From Pseudonocardia sp. DSM 110487 (lineage in GTDB: Bacteria; Actinomycetota; Actinomycetes; Mycobacteriales; Pseudonocardiaceae), in contig NZ_CP080521.1 in the NCBI RefSeq assembly GCF_019468565.1, positions 8,804,001 through 8,868,000 on the forward strand: a stretch of 64,000 bases of DNA, given 5' to 3'. The notes under the pieces were generated by a model that worked only from the letters and a program-made list of their open reading frames with translations, was not told the origin of the DNA and made no database searches. Below, piece after piece: positions 1-8,147 of the stretch. The first letter of the stretch is position 1, and every line of letters begins with the position of its first letter. Both the position numbers and the translations under genes were made by a program.

Positions 1-1346
1 TCATGATCCTCAACGAGACGATCATGAGCGTCGCGCTGCCGGCGCTGATCGCCGACCTGGGCATCACCGTCAGCACCGCCCAGTGGCTGACCAGCGGATT
101 CCTGCTCACGATGGCCGTGGTCATCCCGATCACCGGGTTCCTGCTCCAGCGGTTCCCGCCGCGGCGGGTCTACCTCACGTCGATGCTGCTGTTCAGTACC
201 GGCACGCTCGTCAGCGCGCTCGCGCCCGGCTTCCCGATGCTGCTCGCCGGCCGGATCGTGCAGGCCGCGGGCACGGCGGTGATGGTCCCGCTGCTCATGA
301 CCACCGTGATGCGCCTGGTACCCGCCGAGCGCAGGGGCGCCACGATGGGCACGATCACGATCGTGATCGCCGTCGCGCCCGCCGTCGGGCCGACGCTCTC
401 CGGGATCATCCTCAGCGCGCTCGACTGGCGGTGGATGTTCTGGATCGTGCTGCCGATCGCCCTGATCGCGTTCGCGGCCGGAGCCCGGTGGCTCCAGGTG
501 GCGGCCGAGGTGCGCCCGGTCCCCCTCGACCTCGGCTCGGTGGCGCTCTCGGCACTCGGGTTCGGCGGCCTCGTGTTCGGACTCAGCAGCGTCGGCGATG
601 CCGCCCGCGGGCACGCGCTGGTCACGCCGTGGGCCCCCACCGTGGTCGGGCTGGTGGCACTCGCGTTGTTCGTGGCCCGCCAGCTGCGGCTGCAGGGCGA
701 CGGAAACGCGCTGCTGGACCTGCGACCGTTCGCGCACCGGCCGTTCGTCCTCGCGATGGTGCTCGTCGTGCTGAGCATGATGTCGCTCTTCGGCGTGCTG
801 ATCCTGCTGCCTCTGTACCTGCAGGACGTGCTGCACGTCAGCGCGTTCGTCACCGGCCTCGCGGTGCTGCCCGGCGGGCTGGCGATGGGCCTGCTGGGTC
901 CGGTGGTCGGCCGCCTCTACGACCGGCTCGGCCCGCGCAGGCTCGTCATCCCGGGAGCGGTGGTGCTCACCGTCGCCCTCTGGGCGTTCACCACGCTCGG
1001 TGCGGGCTCCCCACTGTGGATGATCATCGCGTTCCACGTCGTGCTGGTGCTCGGGATCTCGCTGATGCTCACCCCGCTCATGACCGACGCCCTCGGCCGG
1101 CTGCCCCGGCACCTCGACTCGCACGGCAGCGCGATCATGGCGACGCTCCAGCAGGTGGCGGGCGCCGCAGGCACGGCGCTGTTCATCACCGTGATGGCGG
1201 TGGCTTCCACGGAGATCACCATGGGCACGGACGTGGCAGGCGCGCGGGCCGCGTTCATGGTGGCGGCGATCATCGCGACGGTCGCACTCCCGCTCACCTT
1301 CCTCATCGGGGCCCGCAAGGAGGCGGCGGCCTCGGGCGGGTCCTGA
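1..1346 (+). CDS. DHA2-type MFS drug/proton antiporter, 5' truncated by window edge
   Basis: Multidrug exporter of the major facilitator superfamily, probably the 14-helix DHA2 (EmrB/QacA) group, in the cytoplasmic membrane. The visible 447 residues are a continuous series of hydrophobic helices. The loop DWRWMFWIVLP near residue 145 is typical of DHA2 proteins, and a cytoplasmic GRLYDRLGPRR loop lies near residue 305. The first visible residues (NETIMSVALPALIADLG) match the inside of helix 1, so the ATG at position 3 is probably internal and the true start lies left of the window. It ends with TGA 11 bp before the stop of the convergent aminopropyltransferase-like gene. The substrate cannot be told from sequence. 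Confidence 0.85.
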   Translation, partial: MILNETIMSVALPALIADLGITVSTAQWLTSGFLLTMAVVIPITGFLLQRFPPRRVYLTSMLLFSTGTLVSALAPGFPMLLAGRIVQAAGTAVMVPLLMTTVMRLVPAERRGATMGTITIVIAVAPAVGPTLSGIILSALDWRWMFWIVLPIALIAFAAGARWLQVAAEVRPVPLDLGSVALSALGFGGLVFGLSSVGDAARGHALVTPWAPTVVGLVALALFVARQLRLQGDGNALLDLRPFAHRPFVLAMVLVVLSMMSLFGVLILLPLYLQDVLHVSAFVTGLAVLPGGLAMGLLGPVVGRLYDRLGPRRLVIPGAVVLTVALWAFTTLGAGSPLWMIIAFHVVLVLGISLMLTPLMTDALGRLPRHLDSHGSAIMATLQQVAGAAGTALFITVMAVASTEITMGTDVAGARAAFMVAAIIATVALPLTFLIGARKEAAASGGS

Positions 1347-1356
1347 ACTAGTGTCG

Positions 1357-2241
1357 CTACTCCCCGGCGAACGTTCCGTCCGGTGGCAGCGGCGAGGCGG
1401 CCGCGCCGGCGTCGTGAACGGGACGAGCCCCGGCCCGGAAGCGCTCGAGATCGGGCCCGTGCAGCAGGCGGCCCGATGACCGGTCGGCCGCGGCCCGCGC
1501 TGTCAGGAGATCAACCGGCAGCGGGTGACGGCTCCCGACGAGGAGCAGGTTCCCGAACCGCCGTCCACGCAGCACAGCCGGGTCGGCGACGACGCACGAG
1601 TGCGGGAACACCTCTTGCAGCGTGGCGACCTGGCCGTGAGCGAAGGCCAGCGCACCGCCGTCGGTGACGTTGGCCGCGTACGTCGCCGCCGGGGCCATCA
1701 CGTCCGCGACCTCCGCCAGGAACTCGGTGGAGGCGAGGTGCGCAGGCGTGCGTGCGCCTGCGAACACGTCCAGGACGACGAGGTCGAACGCGCCGTCGCG
1801 GAGCCGGCCCACGACCTCCCGCGCGTCGCCGGTGCGCACCCGCACCCGCCAGGTGCGGTCGAGGGGCAGCTCCCGGCGCACGAGCTCCACCAGTGCCGCG
1901 TCCAGTTCCACGACCTGCTGGCTCGACCGCGGACGGGTCGCGGCCACGTAGCGGGCGAGCGTGAACGCCCCGCCGCCGAGGTGCAGCACGCGCATCGGCC
2001 TGCGGGGCGGGGCGGCGAGGTCGACGACGTGGCCCAGCCTGCGGACGTAGTCGAACTCCAGGTGCGTCGGGTCGTCCAGGTCCACGTGCGACTGCGGCGT
2101 GCCGTCCACGAGCAACGTCCACGCGCGCCTGCGATCGCGGTCCGGGCGGAGCTCGGCGGTGCCGGACGCGACCTGCGCGTTGATCCCGTCCCGCCCGCTC
2201 CCCCGCCGCCCCGCCACGGGTCCAGTATCGGCCGCCCTCAC
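1357..2241 (-). CDS. Spermidine synthase-like aminopropyltransferase/methyltransferase-fold protein
   Basis: A 294-residue protein with a Rossmann fold of the spermidine synthase type. The nucleotide-binding loop VLHLGGGAFT is at about residues 85-94, the acidic VVELDAALV segment at about 115, and DLVVLDVFAG at about 155. Actinobacteria carry many such proteins, and several are not proven polyamine synthases, so the reaction is uncertain. The start is a GTG at 2239-2241. It lies 39 bp downstream of the RNA methyltransferase gene on the same strand, so the two probably share a transcript. No partner polyamine gene, such as an S-adenosylmethionine decarboxylase, is nearby. Confidence 0.75.
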   Translation of the reverse strand: MRAADTGPVAGRRGSGRDGINAQVASGTAELRPDRDRRRAWTLLVDGTPQSHVDLDDPTHLEFDYVRRLGHVVDLAAPPRRPMRVLHLGGGAFTLARYVAATRPRSSQQVVELDAALVELVRRELPLDRTWRVRVRTGDAREVVGRLRDGAFDLVVLDVFAGARTPAHLASTEFLAEVADVMAPAATYAANVTDGGALAFAHGQVATLQEVFPHSCVVADPAVLRGRRFGNLLLVGSRHPLPVDLLTARAAADRSSGRLLHGPDLERFRAGARPVHDAGAAASPLPPDGTFAGE

Positions 2242-2280
2242 CGCGACTCATGTACACGGAAACCCCGACTCGCGGAAGCG

Positions 2281-3309
2281 CTACCCGGGCCTCAGCACCG
2301 TGATCACCGGGTGCGAGCCGAAGAGGCTGACCGGAATCGTGCGCTCGGCCAGCAGTCCCGCAGGCGGATGCCGATCCGGCAGCAACGCCACGATCCGGCC
2401 GCTCGGTGCCAGCACCCGGCTCACCTCCCGCCAGAGCCGGTGCGGGTGTGCCGCGAGCCGCCCTCGTGGGACCACTTGCCGCGCCCATGGCGGGTTCACC
2501 ACGACCCTGTCGACCGTGTCGTCCCGCAGCGGTAGCGCACCGGCGTCGGCCACGGACCATGTCACGGGGAGATCCGCGCCGTTCGCGACCGCCGCCGCGA
2601 CCGCGGCTGGGTCGACGTCCGAGCCGACCACCCGCGCCCCAGTGCCCGCGGCCTCGATCGGGAGGGTGCCCGCGCCGCAGCACGGGTCGAGCACCACGTG
2701 CCCCGCGCCGATCTCCGCGACTCGCAGAATCGCAGCGGCCAGCGGCGGGTGCAGCGTTCCCGGCACCGACGCGGCCTTGTACGACCTGCGGTGCAACGGC
2801 CGACCCGGGATGCGCAGCGCCACCGTCACACGGTCGTCCACCACGGTGAGCCGCCAGCTCAGGCCGCCTGCGGGCGGTCGCGCATCCGCTCGCCGCGAGC
2901 GGTACGGCAGGCCGAGCCTGCGGGCCAGCACCGTGCCTGCGGCATCCTCCAGGTCGTAGCGGTTGAAGGCACGCCTGCCCAGCACGGACGCCGACACGTC
3001 CAGCGTCGGCACGCCGGGCATGCCCCCGCACCGCTCCCGATCCCGGAGGGCGCGCTCCAGGTCGGCGGCGGCCACAGCGCACCGGAGCCGGTTCAGGTCG
3101 GCCCGCGCCCGGCCGATCCCACCGGCCTCAGCGGCGATCACGAACACGTCATCGGCCGTGGTGAGGCCCAGCACGGCCGGATCGGCACGGGCGGTGAACC
3201 GCACCTCGCGGTGCCCCACCGCCTGCACCGTGCCCAGCCCACAGACCTCTTCGGCCAGCACTTCCTCGATACCCCGAACGCACCGCGCCACCAGGCGCGC
3301 CGCCGTCAT
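2281..3309 (-). CDS. THUMP-like N-terminal plus SAM-dependent RNA guanine-N2 methyltransferase family protein
   Basis: About 342 residues from the ATG at 3307-3309. The first ~150 residues resemble the THUMP-type RNA-binding region of Trm14/RlmL-like enzymes. The C-terminal half is a Rossmann methyltransferase with the SAM-binding loop LDPCCGAGT near residue 207 and the catalytic motif NPPW near residue 272 (N-P-P-Y/W family). The likely reaction is N2-methylation of a guanine in tRNA or rRNA; the target is unknown. The frame is open further upstream to 3426, but that extension is Arg-rich and low in plausibility, and the residues after Met 40 (TAARLVARCVRGIEEVLAEE) begin the recognisable fold. 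It is followed by the aminopropyltransferase-like gene. Confidence 0.75.
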   Translation of the reverse strand: MTAARLVARCVRGIEEVLAEEVCGLGTVQAVGHREVRFTARADPAVLGLTTADDVFVIAAEAGGIGRARADLNRLRCAVAAADLERALRDRERCGGMPGVPTLDVSASVLGRRAFNRYDLEDAAGTVLARRLGLPYRSRRADARPPAGGLSWRLTVVDDRVTVALRIPGRPLHRRSYKAASVPGTLHPPLAAAILRVAEIGAGHVVLDPCCGAGTLPIEAAGTGARVVGSDVDPAAVAAAVANGADLPVTWSVADAGALPLRDDTVDRVVVNPPWARQVVPRGRLAAHPHRLWREVSRVLAPSGRIVALLPDRHPPAGLLAERTIPVSLFGSHPVITVLRPG

Positions 3310-3425
3310 CGAACGGCGGCACGACCGGGACGCGCAGCGGCGGGGCCGACGCACAGAGTTGCGCGCGGCATCGATCCACCATCCCCACGTCGCGACCCGG
3401 GACGGCGCGACGCCGTCCCGCATCA

Positions 3426-3454
3426 CCGGCGGCGGGAAGCCCGGAGGCCGCCGG
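3426..3454 (-). terminator. Candidate terminator downstream of the NmrA/DUF1772 pair
   Basis: Perfect 8-bp stem CCGGCGGC (3426-3433) with GCCGCCGG (3447-3454), enclosing 13 nt. It lies in the 252-bp space between the DUF1772 stop and the methyltransferase start. There is no clear U-tract, so termination is inferred from position and stem strength only. The rest of 3310-3561 shows no gene. Confidence 0.35.
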
Positions 3455-3561
3455 CGGGTCAGCGACGTCGGAAGAATGTGAACACGGGGCGAAGCTAGAT
3501 CACACGAGGCCAGCGCGCACCCGATTTCGGACGACGGGGATCGAGGCCGCCCGACGTGCCG

Positions 3562-4041
3562 CTACGACCAGAGGCCGACCGTCAGCGCGGCCGTGGCCGC
3601 GGTGCAGGCGAGGGCGCGGACGTGGTTCCACGCCGTCCAGCGGTTCAGGAAATCGGCCCAGATCGCCGCACCCTGGTCGGTGAGGGGGTTGGCGGCGTCG
3701 AGCCGGTTGTTCATCGGGACGTTCACCACCATCGTCAGCCCGATGTTGCCCACGAGGTAGAGCAGCCCGCCGATCACGATCCACGCCGTGCCGGGGCGGC
3801 CGCTGAACGGCGCCCCGATCACGAGCAACAGGCAGACCAGCCCGGTACCCATGAGCACGAGGAGGAATAACGGGTTCAGGATCACGCGGTTCACCTGCTG
3901 CATCGCCTCTGCACCCGCGGCGGGGGTCACCCGGCGCAGTGCCGGCATCACCGCCGTGGAGAAGGCGAAGTACAGCCCGGCCATGAGGCCCGAGCCGATG
4001 ACGCCGAGCAGCGCGACGATCGGCAGGGCGGTGGCGATCAC
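3562..4041 (-). CDS. DUF1772 (anthrone oxygenase-like) membrane protein
   Basis: A 159-residue integral membrane protein with four predicted helices. It matches the DUF1772 family, which includes fungal anthrone oxygenases and many bacterial proteins of unknown role. Features seen are the N-terminal GVIGSGLMAGLYFAFS helix, the conserved N(V)PMNNRLDA loop near residue 115, and a W-rich segment WADFLNRWTAWNHVR before the last helix. It starts with GTG at 4039-4041, overlapping the NmrA-like stop by 4 nt (GTGA), so translation is coupled. A redox role together with the NmrA-like partner is inferred from pairing only. Confidence 0.8.
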   Translation of the reverse strand: MIATALPIVALLGVIGSGLMAGLYFAFSTAVMPALRRVTPAAGAEAMQQVNRVILNPLFLLVLMGTGLVCLLLVIGAPFSGRPGTAWIVIGGLLYLVGNIGLTMVVNVPMNNRLDAANPLTDQGAAIWADFLNRWTAWNHVRALACTAATAALTVGLWS

Positions 4042-4922
4042 GATGCGTCCTCCAGGAGCTCGGACACGACGTCCTCGAACCGGATGGGCGTCGTGGTCTG
4101 CGGCGTGCGTCCCTCGCGTGGTGTGATCGTGCCAGCCGACATCGCGTTTCCCATCTCGACGTGCAGCGCGGCGGCGTCCGGCGTGAACCCCGCCTCCACC
4201 AGCGCGGCGGTCATCTCGTCGCCCGGAAGCTGCACGTACGGCAGCTCGGGGCGGCCCATCGCGACGCCGAGGATCCTGGTGGCCTCGGTGTAGGTGAGGT
4301 CGCACGGGCCCAGCAGCGTGCGGACGTCGCCGCCGCTCCAGTCCCGGGAGCGCAGGGCCGCCGCGGCGGCCTCGGCGACGTCGCGGGTGGAGACCATCGG
4401 CAGCGGGACGTCCGGGTCGATCACGTCGGCGTTGACGCCCGTCGCCTCGATGATGTCCACGGCGGCGACGATGCTCTCGAAGAACAGCGTGGGCCGCAGG
4501 AACAGCACGTCGACACCCTCGAGCGCGCGCAGCCGCTGCTCCTGCGGGTACAGGCTCGCGGCGATGAAGCCGGTGCCGGCCGGCAGCTGGGCGCCGAGGC
4601 TGCTCTGCGCCACCACCCTGCGCACACCGGAGTCCCGGATCGCGGTCACGATCGCCTCGCCCAGCCGCGCCTGCTCCGCACGGAAGTCCGGCACGGTCGG
4701 GCTGTACGGCAGCATGGTGTGCACGGCGTCGGCGCCGCGGAAGGCGTCGGTCAGGAACGCGGCGTCGGCGGCGTCGCCGGCACGGGGCTCGGCCCCGGCT
4801 GCGGCCAGCTCGGCCAGCGCCTTCTGGTTGCGACCGATGGCGCGGACGGGTTCGCCCGCCGCCAGCAGTCGGTGCACGATCTTGCGTCCGACGTTGCCGG
4901 TCGCGCCCATCACAGTGATCAT
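4038..4922 (-). CDS. NmrA-like NAD(P)-binding oxidoreductase
   Basis: A 294-residue atypical short-chain dehydrogenase of the NmrA/HSCARG group. The dinucleotide-binding motif MGATGNVGRKI lies at residues 5-15. The usual catalytic Tyr-x-x-x-Lys is not evident, as is common for NmrA-like proteins, which act as redox sensors or reductases such as QorB. The chosen ATG (4920-4922) has a strong Shine-Dalgarno GAGGAGG a few bases upstream; the longer open frame to 5099 runs into the AraC gene. It is the first gene of a two-gene unit with DUF1772 and is divergent from the AraC-type gene, the probable regulator. Confidence 0.82.
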   Translation of the reverse strand: MITVMGATGNVGRKIVHRLLAAGEPVRAIGRNQKALAELAAAGAEPRAGDAADAAFLTDAFRGADAVHTMLPYSPTVPDFRAEQARLGEAIVTAIRDSGVRRVVAQSSLGAQLPAGTGFIAASLYPQEQRLRALEGVDVLFLRPTLFFESIVAAVDIIEATGVNADVIDPDVPLPMVSTRDVAEAAAAALRSRDWSGGDVRTLLGPCDLTYTEATRILGVAMGRPELPYVQLPGDEMTAALVEAGFTPDAAALHVEMGNAMSAGTITPREGRTPQTTTPIRFEDVVSELLEDAS

Positions 4923-5053
4923 CTCGTCCTCCTCGGCTCGACATCCAGCCTGTCGGGCCGATCCGGGACCATCCATGCCAGCAGATCCCGGCTTCTTGCT
5001 CGTTCGTCCAGAACCTGTGGACGCACGGTGGTGCGCGGCGCACACTCGCCGCC
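4923..5053. promoter_or_regulatory. Divergent promoter region between NmrA-like operon and AraC regulator
   Basis: The 131-bp divergent space holds the Shine-Dalgarno of the NmrA-like gene and, near its middle, a spaced inverted repeat CCGGGA...TCCCGG with 17 nt between arms (about 4964-4992). An AraC-type operator here would let the regulator control both directions. The dyad is short, so this is tentative. Confidence 0.35.
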
Positions 5054-5992
5054 GTGATAGCGGAGCCGATGCAGGCCGACGACCCCCTCGGCGAGGCACT
5101 GCACTTCCTGCGCGTGACGGGCACCTTCTACTGCCGCTCGGAGCTGACGGCGCCGTGGGGAGTGGCGGCGCCAGGCTGGCCGGACTGCATGTGGTTCCAC
5201 ATCGTCATCGCCGGCCGGTTCCACCTGGAGGTGGCCGGTGCCCAACCGCGGATGCTGCAGGCGGGGGACCTCGCCCTCGTCCCACACGGTCAGGGGCACA
5301 TCCTGCGCAGCGATCCGGGCACGATCACCCCGGACGTCACGAGCCTCGAGCACGAGTACCGCGGCCGGTACGCGATCCTGCGCCACGGCGGCGGCGGGGC
5401 GTGCACCACGCTCATCTGCGGCGCCGTCCGGCTCGACCACCCGGCAGCGCACCACATCGTCCCGCTGCTGCCCGAGGTGATCCACGTCGAGCCCGGCGGC
5501 GGGACACAAGCCGAGTGGATCCAGAGCACGCTGCGACTGATCGCCGCGGAGGCAGCGTCACTGCGCCCGGGTGGGGAGGCCGTCATCACGCGCCTCTCGG
5601 ACATCCTCGTCATCCAGACCCTGCGTGGCTGGATCGAGCACGACCCGGCCGCGCAGCGCGGCTGGCTCGGCGCCCTGCGGGACCGCCAGATCGGCCGGGC
5701 GATCTCGCTGATCCACCGCGATCCGGCACGGGACTGGACCGTCGCCTCCCTCGCAGGCGAGCTCGCCATGTCGCGCTCGGCGTTCTCCGCGCGGTTCACC
5801 GAGCTCGTCGACGAACCCGCGATGCGCTACGTCACGCGCTGGCGCATGCACGTGGCCCGCGGCTGGCTCGCCGAGGACGGCGCCACCGTCGGCGAGGTGG
5901 CCGGACGGCTCGGTTACCACTCCGAAGCCGCGTTCAGCCGGGCGTTCAAGCGGACGGTCGGAGTGTCGCCCGGCGCCGTCACGCGCGGTTGA
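5054..5992 (+). CDS. AraC-family transcriptional regulator with N-terminal cupin
   Basis: A 312-residue regulator. The N-terminal ~190 residues form a cupin effector domain of the AraC_binding/Cupin_6 type, with GRFHLEV, LQAGDLALVPHGQGH and DVTSLEHEY segments. The C-terminal ~100 residues carry two helix-turn-helix motifs (WTVASLAGELAMSRSAFSARF and VGEVAGRLGYHSEAAFSRAFKR), ending with the typical GVSPGAV. The start is GTG at 5054; ATG at 5069 is an alternative. Divergent placement suggests control of the NmrA-like/DUF1772 pair, probably in response to a small organic ligand. Confidence 0.88.
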   Translation: MIAEPMQADDPLGEALHFLRVTGTFYCRSELTAPWGVAAPGWPDCMWFHIVIAGRFHLEVAGAQPRMLQAGDLALVPHGQGHILRSDPGTITPDVTSLEHEYRGRYAILRHGGGGACTTLICGAVRLDHPAAHHIVPLLPEVIHVEPGGGTQAEWIQSTLRLIAAEAASLRPGGEAVITRLSDILVIQTLRGWIEHDPAAQRGWLGALRDRQIGRAISLIHRDPARDWTVASLAGELAMSRSAFSARFTELVDEPAMRYVTRWRMHVARGWLAEDGATVGEVAGRLGYHSEAAFSRAFKRTVGVSPGAVTRG

Positions 5993-6071
5993 TCAACCCG
6001 CCGGACGGCGGCCCGTTCACCCATACTAGTGTCACGCGCCCGAGTGATGCATACAGTATGGAAACGGGCAA

Positions 6072-6824
6072 ATGGACCTTTCACGGCGAACCTTCCTTCT
6101 CGGCGTCCCGACCCTCGCGGCCACGGCGCTGATCACACCCACGGCAGCCGCCGCGCCGCCGCTGCAGGGGCCGCACCAGAGCCCGATCCACATCCGCTCC
6201 CGCGACGCCGTCACCGCGCGCGACCTGCCCGCACTCGAGGTCGACTACCCGCGCCATGTCGACCTGCGAGTGCGCTACGTGCGCAAGGACGAGAGCGACC
6301 CGGCGGGATGTTCCGTCCGCGGCCGGGAGGAGGTGGTCGAAGCCGAAGTGCCGGAGGGCGCGGCGAGCGTCCGCATCGGCGGCGCGCGCTACGAGCTACT
6401 GCAGTTCCACTTCCACACCCCGGCCGAACACCAGCTCGACTGGAACCGGTTCCCCATCGAGCAGCACTTCGTGCACCGCGGGCCGAACGGGGAGACGCTC
6501 GTGGTCGGCCTGTTCCTGGCGCCCGGCGGGAGCGGCGGCACGGTGCAGGACGCCGTGCTCGGCGGCCTCCCCGAGGAATGCGGCCCCGAGCACGAGGGGG
6601 CGGGTGACCTGTCCGCCGCGCTGCCGCGCGAGCTCTCGACGTACCGCTACGAGGGCTCGCTGACGACTGCCCCGTACAGCGAGCCCGTGTCATGGCTCGT
6701 GCTGGCGAAGCGCCGGCTGGTGACGGCAACGAACGTCAGTGCCTACCGGAAGCTGTTCCCCGAGGGCGACGCGCGCGAGCCGCAGCCCCTCAACGGCAGG
6801 GTGGTGCAGTACCGGCCCCAGTAA
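6072..6824 (+). CDS. Secreted alpha-class carbonic anhydrase (Tat substrate)
   Basis: Converts CO2 and water to bicarbonate outside the membrane. The 250-residue protein begins with a twin-arginine signal (SRRTFLLG, residues 4-11) and a cleavage region after TAAAAP. Zinc ligands are seen as QFHFH (His113, His115) and EQHFVH (His132). QSPIHI near residue 36 and SLTTAP before SWLVLAK match the alpha-CA active-site frame. Length is near the family norm. It is preceded by a 79-bp gap that contains TACAGT and TACTAGT boxes but no clear Shine-Dalgarno, and is followed by a candidate terminator. Confidence 0.88.
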   Translation: MDLSRRTFLLGVPTLAATALITPTAAAAPPLQGPHQSPIHIRSRDAVTARDLPALEVDYPRHVDLRVRYVRKDESDPAGCSVRGREEVVEAEVPEGAASVRIGGARYELLQFHFHTPAEHQLDWNRFPIEQHFVHRGPNGETLVVGLFLAPGGSGGTVQDAVLGGLPEECGPEHEGAGDLSAALPRELSTYRYEGSLTTAPYSEPVSWLVLAKRRLVTATNVSAYRKLFPEGDAREPQPLNGRVVQYRPQ

Positions 6825-6882
6825 CCCGGCACGCTCGGGCGCCGACGATGGGCCGATACGTACCCGCCGCCATCCAGGTCGC

Positions 6883-6930
6883 CCGCACACCGACATCTGC
6901 GCCCACACACCAACTTCAGTCGGTGTGCGG
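6883..6930 (+). terminator. Candidate terminator after carbonic anhydrase gene
   Basis: Perfect 12-bp inverted repeat CCGCACACCGAC (6883-6894) and GTCGGTGTGCGG (6919-6930) with a 24-nt loop, 58 bp after the carbonic anhydrase stop. There is no U-tract. It is the main structured element in the otherwise gene-free stretch 6825-7086. Confidence 0.45.
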
Positions 6931-7086
6931 CACCCACAGCGGGCGTGCGGGCCACTTCTGAGCGGCACCGACCGATCACCGGCGCCGATCCCCCGAACGG
7001 GGCAAAAGGAACACCGCTCGTCGCTCGGGGCCGCACTCTCGTCCGATCGGGCAGGTCTCTGACGTGCGACGATCTCGAAGGTTGCT

Positions 7087-7092
7087 TACGTT
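7087..7092 (+). promoter_or_regulatory. -10 box TACGTT for the first M15-like gene
   Basis: TACGTT fits the actinobacterial TANNNT -10. Transcription starting about 7 nt downstream would begin at 7099-7100, exactly the 5' base of the leader helix described next. The same arrangement recurs before the second M15-like gene. The -35 (GTGCGA near 7064) is weak. Confidence 0.45.
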
Positions 7093-7099
7093 CCCTCTC

Positions 7100-7202
7100 G
7101 GATCAATGACGGCACGGTCACGAAAAGGACACGGGACTCCCCACCCGCCGGCACCCCCGAAGCCGGACGTCCTTACCGGGCCGTCGATCCGGAAGGCAGG
7201 TC
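7100..7202 (+). ncRNA. Structured 5' leader 1 (candidate cis-regulatory RNA) before M15-like gene
   Basis: Outer helix P1a GGATC (7100-7104) pairs with GATCC (7186-7190). After a 3-nt bulge (AAT), P1b GACGGC (7108-7113) pairs with GCCGTC (7180-7185). Inside, CGGT/ACCG (7115-7118 with 7175-7178) and AAGGAC/GTCCTT (7125-7130 with 7169-7174) extend the stem. A single-stranded GACTCCCC (7135-7142) precedes a hairpin CCGGC/GCCGG whose loop contains CCCCCG. The Shine-Dalgarno GGAAGG follows P1 directly, so folding could gate translation. Leader 2 has the same architecture with different paired bases. I cannot place it in a known riboswitch class with confidence. Confidence 0.5.
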
Positions 7203-8012
7203 GTGGCTCGGCATCGCTCCCCCCGGGGCCGAGGCGCGCACCAGCACCCGTTGGTCACGGTGGCCCCCCGCCGCCGTCGACGAGCGAGTGCGAGCGCGCT
7301 GCGGTCCGTACCGACCCCGCTACGGCGGGGTGCCGCCGCCGTCGCCGTAACCGGCAGCGCGTTCTCGCTGGTCGGCGGCGCGGCACCCGATCCGGAGACG
7401 CGTCCGGACGCTGCGGTCGTACCGGTCGCGCAGGCGAGTCCGGACGACGATCCGGTGACCGACGTCTTCGAGACGGCCCTCCAGCCCATCGATCCGGAGC
7501 CGGAGATCGCCGACGCCGCCGGGCTCGTGAAGGCCGCACAGCTCGCTGAGCAGGAGATCGCGCGCGCAGCCGAGCAGGCCGCCGCAGAGGCCAAGGCCGC
7601 CGCGGAACGCGCCGCCGCAGAGGCCGCGCGCGGGCCGGTGGACTGCGGCATCAGCCTGTCCGGCCTCGGCGCCGTCAAGTCGAACGTGCGCACGGCCGCG
7701 GAGCAGCTCGGATGCACCTTCGGCGAGCCCACGATGTTCGGTGTGGCCGGGCGGGCAGGCACGTCCGACCACCCGGGCGGCCTCGCCGTCGACTTCATGG
7801 TCGATCGGGCCACCGGTGACCGGCTCGCGGCGTGCGCGCTGGAGAACATGAACACCCTCGGCGTCAAGTACGTGATCTGGCGGCAGCGCATCAACCACGG
7901 CAACGGCTGGAAGCCCATGGAAGACCGCGGCGGCGCGACCGCGAACCACTTCGACCACGTGCACATCTCGTTCAACCGCGGGTCGGGCGGCGACACCCTG
8001 CGCGGCTGCTGA
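7203..8012 (+). CDS. Secreted M15-like (ARB_07466 C-terminal domain type) putative peptidase
   Basis: A 269-residue exported protein, start GTG with Shine-Dalgarno GGAAGG. Order: basic N-region beginning MARHRSPRGRGAH; hydrophobic segment at about 43-62, probably a signal sequence; an acidic/Pro linker; an Ala/Glu-rich helical stretch at 105-143; and a C-terminal globular domain from about 148. That domain carries TSDHPGGLAVDF (His190, Asp197) and HFDHVHIS (His252, His254), the metal-ligand pattern of M15/VanY-like peptidases. It likely acts on peptidoglycan or another extracellular target. It is the first of two tandem paralogues with matching leaders. Confidence 0.8.
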   Translation: MARHRSPRGRGAHQHPLVTVAPRRRRRASASALRSVPTPLRRGAAAVAVTGSAFSLVGGAAPDPETRPDAAVVPVAQASPDDDPVTDVFETALQPIDPEPEIADAAGLVKAAQLAEQEIARAAEQAAAEAKAAAERAAAEAARGPVDCGISLSGLGAVKSNVRTAAEQLGCTFGEPTMFGVAGRAGTSDHPGGLAVDFMVDRATGDRLAACALENMNTLGVKYVIWRQRINHGNGWKPMEDRGGATANHFDHVHISFNRGSGGDTLRGC

Positions 8013-8055
8013 CACACGCAGGGTGATAGATGGTTTCATTCCGTGACTGATCCGC

Positions 8056-8061
8056 TATCGT
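8056..8061 (+). promoter_or_regulatory. -10 box TATCGT for the second M15-like gene
   Basis: TATCGT matches TANNNT; a start 6-7 nt downstream coincides with the first base of leader helix 2 at 8067. A TTTCAT-like -35 lies about 17 bp upstream. The second paralogue therefore probably has its own promoter rather than relying on read-through. Confidence 0.45.
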
Positions 8062-8066
8062 GTGCG

Positions 8067-8147
8067 CCGGACCGAGGCGCGACTCGACTCCCCTGTGGGC
8101 AGATCCCCCGGTAGCCCGCACGGGTCGCGCGGTCCGGAAGGCAGGTC
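8067..8147 (+). ncRNA. Structured 5' leader 2 (candidate cis-regulatory RNA) before second M15-like gene
   Basis: P1a CCGGACCG (8067-8074) pairs perfectly with CGGTCCGG (8130-8137). A 3-nt bulge AGG (8075-8077) separates it from P1b CGCGAC (8078-8083), which pairs with GTCGCG (8124-8129). Inside are GACTCCCC (8086-8093) and a hairpin TGTGGGC/GCCCGCA with CCCCCG in the loop. The Shine-Dalgarno AAGGCAGG follows P1 directly. Compared with leader 1, helices are conserved while their sequences differ, and the single-stranded GACTCCCC and CCCCCG are identical. At 81 nt it is short for a ydaO-class riboswitch. Confidence 0.5.

Noticed and set aside
7100..7202. Assignment of the leader to the ydaO (c-di-AMP) riboswitch
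   Set aside because: CCCGAAGCCG and GGTAGCCCG vaguely recall conserved ydaO segments, but the second leader is too short and lacks that core; without a covariance search I do not make the call.
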